Positions 8,793 to 17,429 of a stretch of DNA of 54,752 nucleotides are shown here, one piece after another (position 1 is the stretch's first letter; each line of letters opens with the position of its first letter). This stretch comes from Pusillimonas sp. (GTDB lineage Bacteria; Pseudomonadota; Gammaproteobacteria; Burkholderiales; Burkholderiaceae_B). A program made the translations under genes and the position numbers. The DNA lies in the NCBI RefSeq assembly GCF_029263785.1, contig NZ_JAJUFE010000013.1:1-54752 (forward strand), read 5' to 3'. The notes beneath the pieces are model-generated. The model had not been told where the DNA came from. It saw nothing but the letters and a program-made list of their open reading frames with translations, and ran no database searches.

Positions 8793-9916
8793 TGCACGCA
8801 TGGTTTGTGCGCGTGGCCGCAATATTCCAAACACTTCTTGTCTACTGGGACAAGCGCTCGTTTCGTTCGGTCCGCGCCGATTATTTCGATTATTTGTCGG
8901 CGTCGATCAAGGGTGCGCGGGGTCGGCACTCGCTGCGCGATATTTTTGACAAGGATGCTCATCGTTATGCGACTCAGCCCCGCGGCCGTCTCGCAGCATC
9001 CTGGAGCCAGACTTACCAGGAATCCGGGGGCGATCTGTATGCAACCTGGTCTGGATGTGTCCCTGCAAGCGAGCTTGCGCTCGTGCGAGTCGCACAGTTG
9101 GCGGGGAATGACGCCTTGGTCGACACTTTACGCGATCTGGCACATGTCGCCGGCCTTAGCCATAAGGCAGGATATATCTTGCGCAGCACAGTATGGTCGG
9201 CGTTGCTGTCCTTATTGATCTTGTGTGGCATGGTCTTGGCCATTCCTGCAGTGACGGTACCCAGATTGGCGGGTTTGTTTGACTCGTTGCCGCCGGAGTA
9301 TTTCGGTTCGTGGACCCGTGCTCTTTTTTCATTTTCGACGATGGTAGAAGCAGTCTGGCTGCCTGTCCTCATCTTGACCGCCGGCGTTGCATTTTTGGTT
9401 TGCTGGTCCATGGCGAATCTGACAGGGCCGTTCAGAAGATTTCTGGATCGCTGGTTTCTGTGGCGCATATATCGATCCCTTGGCGCGCTGGGATTCATGT
9501 CTTTCCTGAAGGTGATGCTGCAGCATCGTGAATCAGGTTCCACTCAGTTGCGGACCGCGCTGACGATGCTTGGTGCTGGAGCCTCACCCTGGCTGAGGGA
9601 CCACCTGGACGAAATGGTCAATCGAATCGATCACGGCTTTGTCGGAGCAGACACGTTCGATACCGGCCTGCTGGAGCGTGAGCTCTACTGGTATCTGCAG
9701 GACATGATCGATGCGCGTGGCCTGGCCGGTGGTGTGGGCTTGCTGTGCGAACGCCTTGACGAGCGCGTGCTGCCCCAGGTGGAACGGCAGGCTCAGACCT
9801 TGCGCTGGTCTTTGCTGCTGGCCTGTGTGGCTGGCATGTTGATGCTTGGTTTATGGCACTACGCCACTATTGACGAGTTGCGCCGGTCGATGATGATTTT
9901 TTACGCGAGCCGCTGA
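8789..9916 (+). CDS. pilR: PilR-type inner-membrane platform protein
   Basis: 375-residue GspF-superfamily polytopic protein. Hydrophobic segments lie near residues 135-155, 180-205 and 335-355, with two cytoplasmic T2SF-like helical domains between them. It couples the ATPase to pilin assembly at the inner membrane. Its ATG overlaps the pilQ stop (ATGA), a typical ATPase/platform gene pair. Confidence 0.9.
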   Translation: MMHAWFVRVAAIFQTLLVYWDKRSFRSVRADYFDYLSASIKGARGRHSLRDIFDKDAHRYATQPRGRLAASWSQTYQESGGDLYATWSGCVPASELALVRVAQLAGNDALVDTLRDLAHVAGLSHKAGYILRSTVWSALLSLLILCGMVLAIPAVTVPRLAGLFDSLPPEYFGSWTRALFSFSTMVEAVWLPVLILTAGVAFLVCWSMANLTGPFRRFLDRWFLWRIYRSLGALGFMSFLKVMLQHRESGSTQLRTALTMLGAGASPWLRDHLDEMVNRIDHGFVGADTFDTGLLERELYWYLQDMIDARGLAGGVGLLCERLDERVLPQVERQAQTLRWSLLLACVAGMLMLGLWHYATIDELRRSMMIFYASR

Positions 9917-9951
9917 GATGGGCACGTCTAATTTTTACCAAGGAGATATCC

Positions 9952-10524
9952 ATGAGCACATTCAATCAATCTGCGGATCGCCAGAAGGGCTTTTCACTGG
10001 TGGAAGTGTCCATGGTCACAGCCATCGTGCTGCTGTTGGCCATCATCGGGATTCCCGCCATTGGGAGCTATGTTGTAGAGAACAAGGTGCCGAGGGCGGG
10101 CGAAGAGCTTGCCCGATTTATTCTTCAAACCAAGGTCAATGCCCCCAACGGAAGCGCTCAGCCCTTTGCTGGAATCAGCACGGCTCATTTCGCTGCTCTG
10201 GTGCGTGATTCGAGCATCTTTTCTGTCGTGGGAACGGAGGCTGCTCAAAAGGTATTTCACGGCTTGGGCACAGAAGGCGAGGTAACCGTTCAGCCCGTCA
10301 GTGCAGGTGCAGCGTTTTCGATCGGAATGTCACGCGTCCATCACGCCGCGTGCCCGTCTCTGGCGTCTATTTTGCAACGGGTGTCGAATACCATCTCGCT
10401 CACGCCGGCAGGGGGCGGTGCCACGGTGGTCAAGGACTCCCTCACGCCTTATAGCGCCCTAATGGTGGAATCGCGGTGTGCTCGCGGTGATGCCAATGAT
10501 TTTCTGTTCACCATCAGCCACTAG
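9952..10524 (+). CDS. pilS: PilS-type major prepilin (type IVb)
   Basis: 190-residue prepilin. The 13-residue leader ends at Gly-13 and the mature protein starts FSLVEVSMV with the conserved Glu+5, followed by the hydrophobic N-helix (to about residue 38). Two cysteines in the C-terminal third (HAACPS, ESRCARG) could form the pilin D-loop disulfide. A strong AAGGAG site 7 bases before the ATG, the best in the operon, suits high expression of a structural subunit. Cleavage needs a prepilin peptidase that is not encoded here. Confidence 0.88.
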   Translation: MSTFNQSADRQKGFSLVEVSMVTAIVLLLAIIGIPAIGSYVVENKVPRAGEELARFILQTKVNAPNGSAQPFAGISTAHFAALVRDSSIFSVVGTEAAQKVFHGLGTEGEVTVQPVSAGAAFSIGMSRVHHAACPSLASILQRVSNTISLTPAGGGATVVKDSLTPYSALMVESRCARGDANDFLFTISH

Positions 10525-10542
10525 GTCGGACGTTCAATCAAA

Positions 10543-11556
10543 ATGGACAATGTTGCTGCTCGGGGCTTTGCACTTCTGGAACTGACAATAGCGGTGCTGA
10601 TCGCTACCCTGCTGGTGGTATTTGCAGCCGACCGGGTCAGACAGAAGGTAAACGAAAATGCTGCTGAAAATCACGCTGTCTGGATGACTGCTGTTCGTCA
10701 GGCGACGGTGCGTTACCTCGAGCATCATGTGGCGTCGCTTGCCGAGCAGGGTAGTGCGCCAGCGATTCACGGATATCTGGATCCGTATGCGCCTACGGTT
10801 GCCGAGCTGAGGTTGAATGGGATGTTGTCGCCAGGCTTCCCTCTGCACGGATCCTGGGGGACCTCAGCAGGCATACGCGTTGTCGCAAGCAACCATTGTC
10901 CCTCCGATAGCTGCAGATTGGAGGCGCTGATTTATAGTGACCACCCCCTGGGCAAGGACGCGCAACATTCTCATGATCCGTCGTTGATTGCACACTGGTT
11001 GATTTCCACTGCCGGACATGGTGGCGCGGTCCTCAATGACAGCCCTTCCGTTATTGGAGGTGCAGGGTTCTCTTTCCCCAATCCACCGGATGAGCACGTT
11101 GCCACGCTGCCTGTCGGAACCGTCGCCATGGCAATCACAGCCGAACAAATGAATCAGCTTGCCTATCTCAAGGTCAGGGATCAACGAGATCCGCAGCTGC
11201 AAGGACCGGCCACTATTGCAGGTGATATCAGCGCCGGCGCAACATTGCGAGTAAGCGAACATCTGCAGATCGGCACGGTGGCCCTGGCACAGACCTCATG
11301 CGCAACCGAGGGTGCAATCGTGCAGGAAGCGAATGGTGGTTTGCTGATTTGTCGGATGGCGCAATGGGTCAGTGCAGGGGGAAGAGGAGGAGGCGGCTAT
11401 TCGATGAACAGTTTGACCGGCTGTTCGTCAGCAGGCCTTAACCCGGTTACAGGTACTTGCTCGTGCCCCTCGGGCTATGGGCCGGTGAGAATTGCCGACA
11501 GTACCTCGGCGGTACCTGCCGAGGGCAGGACCCGAGGATACCTGTGTGTCGGTTGA
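10543..11556 (+). CDS. pilV: PilV-type minor pilin / pilus-tip adhesin
   Basis: 337 residues with a prepilin-like N-terminus: an 8-residue leader ending in Gly, then FALLELTIAVL with Glu+5. A long PilV N-domain (about residues 30-240) follows, then a C-terminal part with a glycine linker (GGRGGGGY) and a cysteine-rich end (TGCSSAG, GTCSCPSGYG, GYLCVG) that is probably the recognition tip. In R64 the PilV C-terminus is switched by the shufflon. No inverted sfx repeats, alternative C-terminal cassettes or Rci recombinase are visible after this gene, so the tip looks fixed. Last gene of the operon. Confidence 0.82.
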   Translation: MDNVAARGFALLELTIAVLIATLLVVFAADRVRQKVNENAAENHAVWMTAVRQATVRYLEHHVASLAEQGSAPAIHGYLDPYAPTVAELRLNGMLSPGFPLHGSWGTSAGIRVVASNHCPSDSCRLEALIYSDHPLGKDAQHSHDPSLIAHWLISTAGHGGAVLNDSPSVIGGAGFSFPNPPDEHVATLPVGTVAMAITAEQMNQLAYLKVRDQRDPQLQGPATIAGDISAGATLRVSEHLQIGTVALAQTSCATEGAIVQEANGGLLICRMAQWVSAGGRGGGGYSMNSLTGCSSAGLNPVTGTCSCPSGYGPVRIADSTSAVPAEGRTRGYLCVG

Positions 11557-11568
11557 CTGGATTGCATT

Positions 11569-12774
11569 CTAGCGCCCAGGCCAGGCAGCAATGGCATTTC
11601 GCTCTTCTGGCGTCATCTTCGTAAGGTTGCCCAGCGGCATATAGTTATTGGCGATGACCTGTTTGATAAGGTCTGGTTGAGCCAGCACCTGCTGCTCGGT
11701 TTCGAGGGCCATGCCCGCTGGCGCAGCGGCAAACCCGGGCTGGGTGGGTTTGGCGGCGTGACACTGTACACAGCGTGCTTCCATTATTTGCATAACCTGG
11801 GCGGTGGTGACTCCTGGAGAATCTTCGCTGCGGTCAACCGGGCCTGATTTCGGTGCCGCCAGAAATGCGATGACCACCAGCAGTATCACGCCAACGATGG
11901 GATAGACCGGCTTGTTCAGGCCGCTATGACGCAAAACGAAGTATTGCCGAATGGCGGCCCCCGAAATGATGAACAGGCTGAGGATGATCCAGGCATTTGG
12001 TCCGCTATAAATGAACGAGTAGTGATTGCTAAGCATCAACAGCACTACCGGTAAAGTGAAATAGGTGTTGTGTACCGAGCGCTGCTTGCCACGCTTTCCG
12101 TCAAGGGCATTGGGTTCCTGGCCTACCTTCAGGGCCGCAACCATGCGGCGTTGCCCCGGGATGATCCAGAAGAACACATTGGCCGACATGCAGGTAGCCA
12201 TGACCGCACCAGTAATAAGAAACGCGGCACGGCCCGGGAAGATCTGGCAGGCCAGATACGAGACGATGATCATCATCACGGCGACTGCCACGCTGAGTAT
12301 TCCGTCGTGATCCATATTTGGACTGATCCGGCGACAGAGCTGATCGTAGACTATCCAGCCCACGAGCAAGAATGCGACCGCAATGACACCGGCTTGCCAG
12401 CCATCTAGTGCGGCAACCCACGCCCAGTCGGCACCCGGGTTGACCAGATAGAACGTAGGTTTGCTGAGGTAAAGCGTGGCAAAAATTGCGAAACCGCTCA
12501 GCCAGGTTGTATAGGCCTTCCAGAAGGCCCAGTGCAGGTCCTTGGGCAGTTCGGATGGAGAGGTGAGGAATTTTTGATTGTGGTAGAAGCCTCCGCCATG
12601 AACCGCCCACATCTCGCCGAAAACACCGCGCTTGCGGTCTTGCTCGGATTGGGGCGGACGCAGGCTGTTGTCGAGCATGACGAAATAAATTGACTCGCCG
12701 ATCCAGGCAATGGCGGCCACGACGTGCAGCCAACGCAGCAGCAGGTTGCCGAATTCCAAGAGGTACGCTTCCAT
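11569..12774 (-). CDS. puuD: PuuD-type membrane urate hydroxylase with cytochrome c domain
   Basis: 401 residues. Oxidises urate to 5-hydroxyisourate in the inner membrane and passes electrons to the respiratory chain, unlike O2-using UOX or FAD-linked HpxO (family knowledge for bacterial PuuD). About eight transmembrane segments occupy residues 8-300 with several His in membrane context (WLHVVAAIAW, SNHYSFIY). A C-terminal periplasmic cytochrome c module carries the haem motif CVQCH near residue 336 and a candidate Met ligand in NNYMPLGNL. GGAAACTAG precedes the ATG. It is downstream of uraH, whose enzyme takes the product. It converges with pilV with only 12 bases between stops and no obvious terminator. 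Confidence 0.9.
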   Translation of the reverse strand: MEAYLLEFGNLLLRWLHVVAAIAWIGESIYFVMLDNSLRPPQSEQDRKRGVFGEMWAVHGGGFYHNQKFLTSPSELPKDLHWAFWKAYTTWLSGFAIFATLYLSKPTFYLVNPGADWAWVAALDGWQAGVIAVAFLLVGWIVYDQLCRRISPNMDHDGILSVAVAVMMIIVSYLACQIFPGRAAFLITGAVMATCMSANVFFWIIPGQRRMVAALKVGQEPNALDGKRGKQRSVHNTYFTLPVVLLMLSNHYSFIYSGPNAWIILSLFIISGAAIRQYFVLRHSGLNKPVYPIVGVILLVVIAFLAAPKSGPVDRSEDSPGVTTAQVMQIMEARCVQCHAAKPTQPGFAAAPAGMALETEQQVLAQPDLIKQVIANNYMPLGNLTKMTPEERNAIAAWPGR

Positions 12775-12833
12775 GTGTCTAGTTTCCTTGTGCCGAGCGA
12801 CGAGTACTTAGCCAGGTGCCGCAAGTTGAATAG

Positions 12834-13187
12834 TTAGCTGCCACGGTAGGTGGAGTATGACCACGGGGTGACGACGAGAGGTACGTGATAGTTCTGCCCC
12901 GCATCAGCGACACCAAAATTGATCGTGACCTGATCGAGAAACGCGGGGTCGGGCAGGGCGACACCTTTGGATGCGAAGTAGGCCCCTACGTGAAACACCA
13001 GCTCGTAGCGACCGGGCTTGAGTTCGCTGCCTTGCAGCAGGGGTTCATCGCAGCGGCCGTCGGTGTTTGTCTGTGTCTGTTTGACGAGTACTCGTGCAGC
13101 GCCCTGGCCTGTGTACAGATCCAGCTGTACGCCAACTGCGGGTTTGCCATGCATGGTATCGAGTACGTGCGTGGAAAGCTTTCCCAT
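12834..13187 (-). CDS. uraH: 5-hydroxyisourate hydrolase (transthyretin-like)
   Basis: 117 residues. Hydrolyses 5-hydroxyisourate to OHCU. Family signatures are the N-terminal LSTHVLDTMHGKPA with its His, an inner Arg in the TDGRCDEPLL stretch, the His in YHVPLVVTPWSYSTY, and the C-terminal tetrapeptide YRGS, which identifies the enzyme rather than animal transthyretin. The start at 13187 has GGAGA upstream, so the longer frame to 13265 is not needed. First gene of the minus-strand arm, with puuD 59 bases downstream. Confidence 0.93.
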   Translation of the reverse strand: MGKLSTHVLDTMHGKPAVGVQLDLYTGQGAARVLVKQTQTNTDGRCDEPLLQGSELKPGRYELVFHVGAYFASKGVALPDPAFLDQVTINFGVADAGQNYHVPLVVTPWSYSTYRGS

Positions 13188-13254
13188 GTTGTCTCCGGTG
13201 GGGCCCCTGAGCCGAGCCTTGATTCTTATGAGTAGAAACCCGAGGTCTCTATGG

Positions 13255-13276
13255 ATTGTCAACAATTTGTGTTGAC
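13255..13276. promoter_or_regulatory. Candidate GntR/FCD operator between uraH and gntR
   Basis: ATTGTCAACAAT (13255-13266) fits the ATTGTnnACAAT pattern common among FCD-type GntR regulators. It overlaps a longer inverted repeat GTCAACA-ATTTG-TGTTGAC (13258-13276). An imperfect second copy, ATTGTCAATA, is at 13299-13308. The position between the divergent arms suggests the adjacent regulator binds here to control both. Confidence 0.55.
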
Positions 13277-13398
13277 GATTCTGTTTTACCTACCAATAAT
13301 TGTCAATAGCGGTTTGCCCACAATCTGCTTTGCAACCTGGCTAAATGATCCGGCCCTTGCAGGCAGCTGGGCCGATTTTCGCCTCATGCGGAGACTTT

Positions 13399-14163
13399 AT
13401 GCTTTGTTTGGACCAACATGCCGATTCCGGTAGCGACATCGCCGCGCCACGTGCGTCTTCACTACTGGAAGGCGGCCGGGGCGGCAGCGAGGTCGATCGC
13501 GTCCACGCCGAGATTTTCGACGCAGTCATGGATCGTCGTCTACTGCCCGGTGCCAAGCTGACCGAGTCCGCCCTGTGCGAAATATTCTCGTGCTCACGAG
13601 CCACTGTCCGGGCTGCACTGGCCCAGTTGGCACACGACAAGCTGGTGGTGCTAAGGCCGAATCGAGGTGCCTTCGTCTGGCGCCCCAGTCAGGCTGAAAT
13701 GCGAGATGTCTTCGAATTGCGGCGCGATATTGAATGTCTTCTGATTGACAAGCTCATCGCATTGCCAGATTTGCCGGCACGCCTTAAACCCCTGCGAGAT
13801 ATGGTCCGCCACGAGCGGCAAGCATTCGAGCACGGCGATCGCATCAGCTGGCTCAGGCTCTCGAATGCGTTTCATGTGAAGCTGGCCCAGCTTGCCGGCA
13901 ACGATCTGTTGACTGAACTCATGCACAGTCTGTGCTCACGGACGACCCTCATCATTGCCTATCGCGACACCCCCGCAGGCAGCACCTGCTCGTATGCAGA
14001 ACACGAGCAGATCCTCGATTTGCTCGAAGCGGCCGATCGCGAAGGCGCGCGACAAGCCATGTCGCACCATTTAAGTGATTGTGAAGAACGCATGCTGGAA
14101 GCGCAGCCCGGTAGGGTCGACCCGTGGTCTGCCTTCAGCGTCAAGCTCAAGGAGCATCCATGA
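13399..14163 (+). CDS. GntR-family transcriptional regulator (FCD subfamily)
   Basis: 254 residues. A winged helix-turn-helix covers about residues 33-100 (LTESALCEIFSCSRATVRAAL, followed by the wing RPNRGAFVW). The all-helical FCD ligand domain covers about residues 105-240 with candidate metal/ligand residues Asp in FELRRDIE, His in NAFHVKLAQ and a later SHHLSDCEERM His pair. ATG 13399 has GCGGAGA upstream and is preferred to 13345. Its position at the head of the plus arm and between the divergent arms suggests control of purine degradation, probably with an intermediate such as urate or allantoin as effector (inference). Translationally coupled to puuE. Confidence 0.88.
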   Translation: MLCLDQHADSGSDIAAPRASSLLEGGRGGSEVDRVHAEIFDAVMDRRLLPGAKLTESALCEIFSCSRATVRAALAQLAHDKLVVLRPNRGAFVWRPSQAEMRDVFELRRDIECLLIDKLIALPDLPARLKPLRDMVRHERQAFEHGDRISWLRLSNAFHVKLAQLAGNDLLTELMHSLCSRTTLIIAYRDTPAGSTCSYAEHEQILDLLEAADREGARQAMSHHLSDCEERMLEAQPGRVDPWSAFSVKLKEHP

Positions 14164-15104
14164 ACGACATCTATCCTCGCGATCTGATCGGTTATGGACG
14201 TAAGCCGCCATTTGCCGACTGGCCCGGCCAATCAAGGGTGGCGGTGCAGTTCGTGCTGAACTACGAAGAGGGAGGCGAGCGCTGCGTCTTGCATGGCGAC
14301 GACGGATCCGAGCAGTTTTTGTCGGAGATCATCGGCGCGGCCGAATACCCCGATCGTCATCTGTCGATGGAATCCATCTACGAATACGGTTCCCGGGTGG
14401 GGGTGTGGCGCATTCTCAATGAATTCGATCGACGCAAGCTGCCGCTAACCGTGTTCGGGATAGGAATGGCGCTCGAGCGTAATCCGGACGTCGCGCGGGC
14501 GATGGTCGAGATGGGCCATGAAATTGCAGCTCATGGGTACCGCTGGATTCATTACCAATCCGTGCCGGCCGATATCGAAAGAGATCATATGCAGCGTTGC
14601 CTCGAGACGATCAGGAATGTCACGGGTGTAACGCCTCTTGGCTGGTACACCGGTCGAGACAGCCCCAATACCCGCCGTCTTGTGGTAGAGCAAGGCTGCT
14701 TTTTGTACGACTCCGATTACTACGGCGACGACCTGCCTTTCTGGACAACGATTCAAACTTCCGACGGAGCTTCCAGGCCACACCTGATCGTTCCGTATAC
14801 GCTCGATTGCAATGACATGCGGTTTGCCACGCCTCAGGGTTTCAATACCGGTGACCATTTCTTCACCTATCTGAAGGATGCGTTCGATGTGCTGTATGCC
14901 GAAGGTGAAGCCACCCCCAAGATGATGTCCATCGGCCTGCACTGTCGACTTATTGGGCGCCCGGGACGCTTCGCCGCCCTGCAGCGTTTTCTGGACTACG
15001 TGCAAGGTCACGAGCGTGTCTGGATATGTCGTCGCATTGATATCGCTCGTCACTGGATCGAGCGGCATCCGTATCAGGCCAAAGCGGCCGAGGGAACAAC
15101 ATGA
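14160..15104 (+). CDS. puuE: PuuE-type allantoinase
   Basis: 314 residues of the polysaccharide-deacetylase (NodB) fold. Hydrolyses allantoin to allantoate without resembling the metal-dependent AllB amidohydrolase. Family features seen are the N-terminal YPRDLIGYGRKPP, an NYEEGGE segment with a candidate catalytic Glu/Asp set, HEIAAHGYRW and TGRDSPNTRRL. AAGGAG precedes ATG 14160, which overlaps the regulator stop. Its neighbours uraD and alc are the steps before and after it. Confidence 0.93.
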   Translation: MNDIYPRDLIGYGRKPPFADWPGQSRVAVQFVLNYEEGGERCVLHGDDGSEQFLSEIIGAAEYPDRHLSMESIYEYGSRVGVWRILNEFDRRKLPLTVFGIGMALERNPDVARAMVEMGHEIAAHGYRWIHYQSVPADIERDHMQRCLETIRNVTGVTPLGWYTGRDSPNTRRLVVEQGCFLYDSDYYGDDLPFWTTIQTSDGASRPHLIVPYTLDCNDMRFATPQGFNTGDHFFTYLKDAFDVLYAEGEATPKMMSIGLHCRLIGRPGRFAALQRFLDYVQGHERVWICRRIDIARHWIERHPYQAKAAEGTT

Positions 15105-15628
15105 GCAACCGTGTAACGCTTGACCAACTCAATACCATGCCCGTCGATCAGTTCGTCGGCGTGCTGGGCGGAATTTTTGAACACTCACCATGGGTTGCCG
15201 AGCAGGTAGCGGGCATGCGTCCGTTTCAGGGTATCGATGACCTGCACCAGGCCATGGTGGACCGCATTGTCGACGCCGGACAAGAGGCTCAGTTGGCTTT
15301 GATTCGAGCTCATCCCGAGCTGGCGGGTAAAGCGGCGATTCGCGGTGAGCTGACACCGGAATCCACTTCCGAACAGCGCGGAGCGGGTCTTGACCAGTGT
15401 TCGCCCGACGAATATAGCGAGCTGACGGCGTTGAACCAGGCCTACCGCGAAAAATTCGGGTTCCCGTTCATCCTTGCGGTGCGGGGTCATGACAGACGTA
15501 GCATCATCGAACAATTTCGGCGTCGACTGGCCCTGACACCAGCAGAGGAAATCACGGAATGCCTCGAGCAAATATACAAGATCGGGCGTTTTCGCCTCGA
15601 TGACCTCATCAGCACGTCCAACGGTTGA
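15101..15628 (+). CDS. uraD: OHCU decarboxylase
   Basis: 175 residues. Decarboxylates 2-oxo-4-hydroxy-4-carboxy-5-ureidoimidazoline stereospecifically to (S)-allantoin. The motifs FEHSPWVAEQ with its catalytic His, the AHPELAGKAA signature and the FPFILAVRGHDR segment are characteristic. The start overlaps the puuE stop by four bases (ATGA), so expression of the two is coupled. Confidence 0.93.
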   Translation: MSNRVTLDQLNTMPVDQFVGVLGGIFEHSPWVAEQVAGMRPFQGIDDLHQAMVDRIVDAGQEAQLALIRAHPELAGKAAIRGELTPESTSEQRGAGLDQCSPDEYSELTALNQAYREKFGFPFILAVRGHDRRSIIEQFRRRLALTPAEEITECLEQIYKIGRFRLDDLISTSNG

Positions 15629-15657
15629 ACGTGCTCATTTTTCTGGAGTGACTTTTC

Positions 15658-16707
15658 ATGGCTGCACCCAATTTGCCCGTCGGAACCGTCATCAATGCAC
15701 CACCTGTCGCCGAGCCGCCTGAATTTGCGGTTCGCCACGCCAATCTGGCCTCAGCCGACTTCGGTGCGCGTGTCGTGTCGTGTTCAGATGAGTTCTTTGG
15801 CGCTGCCGAGCGCATGTTGCAATCGTCCGATTCCATTTTCATTGTTGGAAAATTCGACGACCACGGGAAGTGGGTCGATGGCTGGGAAACGCAACGTCGG
15901 CGTAACGGAGGCCACGACCACGCGGTCGTCAGGCTTGGTCTTCCGGGCGTCATTCGCGGCTTTGACATCGATACCAGCCATTTCACCGGTAATTTTCCAC
16001 CGGCGGCATCCGTTCAGGCCTGTTACTGTGCCGACGGGGCCGACCCTGCAGAAGATGCCGTCTGGACAGACATACTTCCGGCCACGTCCTTGTCCGGCGG
16101 TTCGCACCATTTCCTGCCCGTTCAGGACGACCGTCCCTGGACGCACGTACGCCTGCACATTTATCCTGATGGTGGCGTCGCCCGCTTTCGTGTGTTTGGG
16201 CAACCGCTCTGTGACTGGCATTCAAAAGATCCGGACGCGTTGTACGAAGTCTCGGCGCTGGCGTCGGGCGGACGCATTGTGAGCTACAGCGATGCGCATT
16301 TTGGAACCCCGTTTCGACTGATCATGCCCGGCCGCGGTGTCAACATGGGAGACGGATGGGAAACCCGGCGCCGACGCGATCCGGGCTTTGACTGGTGTGT
16401 AATCGAGCTGGGTCACGCTGCGATCGTCGAGAAAATTGAAGTCGACACCGCGCATTTCAAGGGCAACTATCCAGACAAGGTTTCCATCCAGGCAGCACGA
16501 GTCGAGCAGGGTACCGATCAGTCAATCACGACTCAGGCCATGTTCTGGCCGGAGCTGCTGGGTGAACAAAAGACCGAAATGCACAAGCAGCACTATTACA
16601 CCGGTGACCAGATCAACGCGCTCGGACCGGTCACACATGTCAGGGTCAATATGTTCCCAGATGGCGGGATCAGCCGGGTGCGTATCTGGGGTCGTCTGGC
16701 CCGTTAA
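15658..16707 (+). CDS. alc: Allantoicase
   Basis: 349 residues. Cleaves allantoate to ureidoglycolate and urea. Two homologous jelly-roll halves are visible: DGWETQRRRN with IDTSHFTGNFP in the first, and DGWETRRRRDPG with VDTAHFKGNYP in the second, each ending in a THVRxxxxPDGG segment. This internal duplication is normal for the family. GGAG precedes the ATG. Confidence 0.95.
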   Translation: MAAPNLPVGTVINAPPVAEPPEFAVRHANLASADFGARVVSCSDEFFGAAERMLQSSDSIFIVGKFDDHGKWVDGWETQRRRNGGHDHAVVRLGLPGVIRGFDIDTSHFTGNFPPAASVQACYCADGADPAEDAVWTDILPATSLSGGSHHFLPVQDDRPWTHVRLHIYPDGGVARFRVFGQPLCDWHSKDPDALYEVSALASGGRIVSYSDAHFGTPFRLIMPGRGVNMGDGWETRRRRDPGFDWCVIELGHAAIVEKIEVDTAHFKGNYPDKVSIQAARVEQGTDQSITTQAMFWPELLGEQKTEMHKQHYYTGDQINALGPVTHVRVNMFPDGGISRVRIWGRLAR

Positions 16708-16737
16708 GCGAGCAATGCTGGATTTTGTGGAGTCTGA

Positions 16738-17277
16738 ATGTCAATTCTCAAGCTTGAACGTCTGACCAGAGAGTCTTTCGCGCCTTTCGGTGATGTCATC
16801 GAGATAGGCAACCGCGACTGGTTCCCCATCAACGGGGGAACCACGCGCCGTTACCATGATCAGGCTCGTGTGCAAGTGACAGGCGATGATGGTCAGGGTG
16901 GCATCAGCATGGCCAGGGGAGATGCGTTCGAGTTTCCACTTTCCATCAACATGCTCGAAAGACATCCGTTAGGCAGTCAGGCGTGGATTCCCGTGAATGG
17001 CACCCCGTTTATCGCCGTCGTGGCACCAAACGGGGTCAATGACCTTCCTGATGAAACTGGAATCCGCGCCTTTTACGTCGAAGGTGTGCAAGGGGTCAAT
17101 TATCACCAGGGCACCTGGCACCACCCCTTGATGTCGCTTGGCCGCACAGGCGATTTCATCGTCATTGACCGTATCGGCACAGCTCCAAATTGTGATGAGC
17201 GCACCCTTCAGCAGCCACGTATCGTGGATGGCAGTTTCGAAGTGGGTAGCGCAGACATATCGCTATCGGGGCCCTGA
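16738..17277 (+). CDS. allA: Ureidoglycolate lyase
   Basis: 179 residues. Converts (S)-ureidoglycolate to glyoxylate and urea, the last step encoded here. Seen are LTRESFAPFGDVIE, the metal-site region ERHPLGSQAWIPV, and GVNYHQGTWHHPLMSL with the conserved His pair. GTGGAGT precedes the ATG. It is followed by a 152-base gap that seems to hold a separate xdh promoter. Confidence 0.93.
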   Translation: MSILKLERLTRESFAPFGDVIEIGNRDWFPINGGTTRRYHDQARVQVTGDDGQGGISMARGDAFEFPLSINMLERHPLGSQAWIPVNGTPFIAVVAPNGVNDLPDETGIRAFYVEGVQGVNYHQGTWHHPLMSLGRTGDFIVIDRIGTAPNCDERTLQQPRIVDGSFEVGSADISLSGP

Positions 17278-17323
17278 GCCAGATAGCCAAACTCCAGACG
17301 ACGTGCTGTGGCGGTTTGCGCAG

Positions 17324-17366
17324 TTTCGAAGTCTGTCTGCTTAGGTTTATAGTGTCCCTATGGGAC
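17324..17366 (+). promoter_or_regulatory. Candidate xdh promoter with palindromic operator
   Basis: TTTCGA and TATAGT spaced by 18 bases form a plausible sigma-70 promoter. Directly downstream, GTCCC-TAT-GGGAC (17354-17366) is a perfect inverted repeat where a repressor would overlap the transcription start. A near copy (GTCCCATAGG) lies just before xdhB at 18920-18929. Confidence 0.45.
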
Positions 17367-17429
17367 GGACATAAAAAGTAAAAGAATGAGCCGGCTGCAT
17401 CTGATGCCGCCGCCGGCTACGGAGGCAAC

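Noticed and set aside
10543-11568. Shufflon after pilV
   Set aside because: No inverted 19-bp repeats and only 12 bases remain before the convergent puuD stop.
13345-13398. Upstream start for the GntR regulator
   Set aside because: ATG 13399 has a good Shine-Dalgarno site and the extra 18 residues do not match the family.
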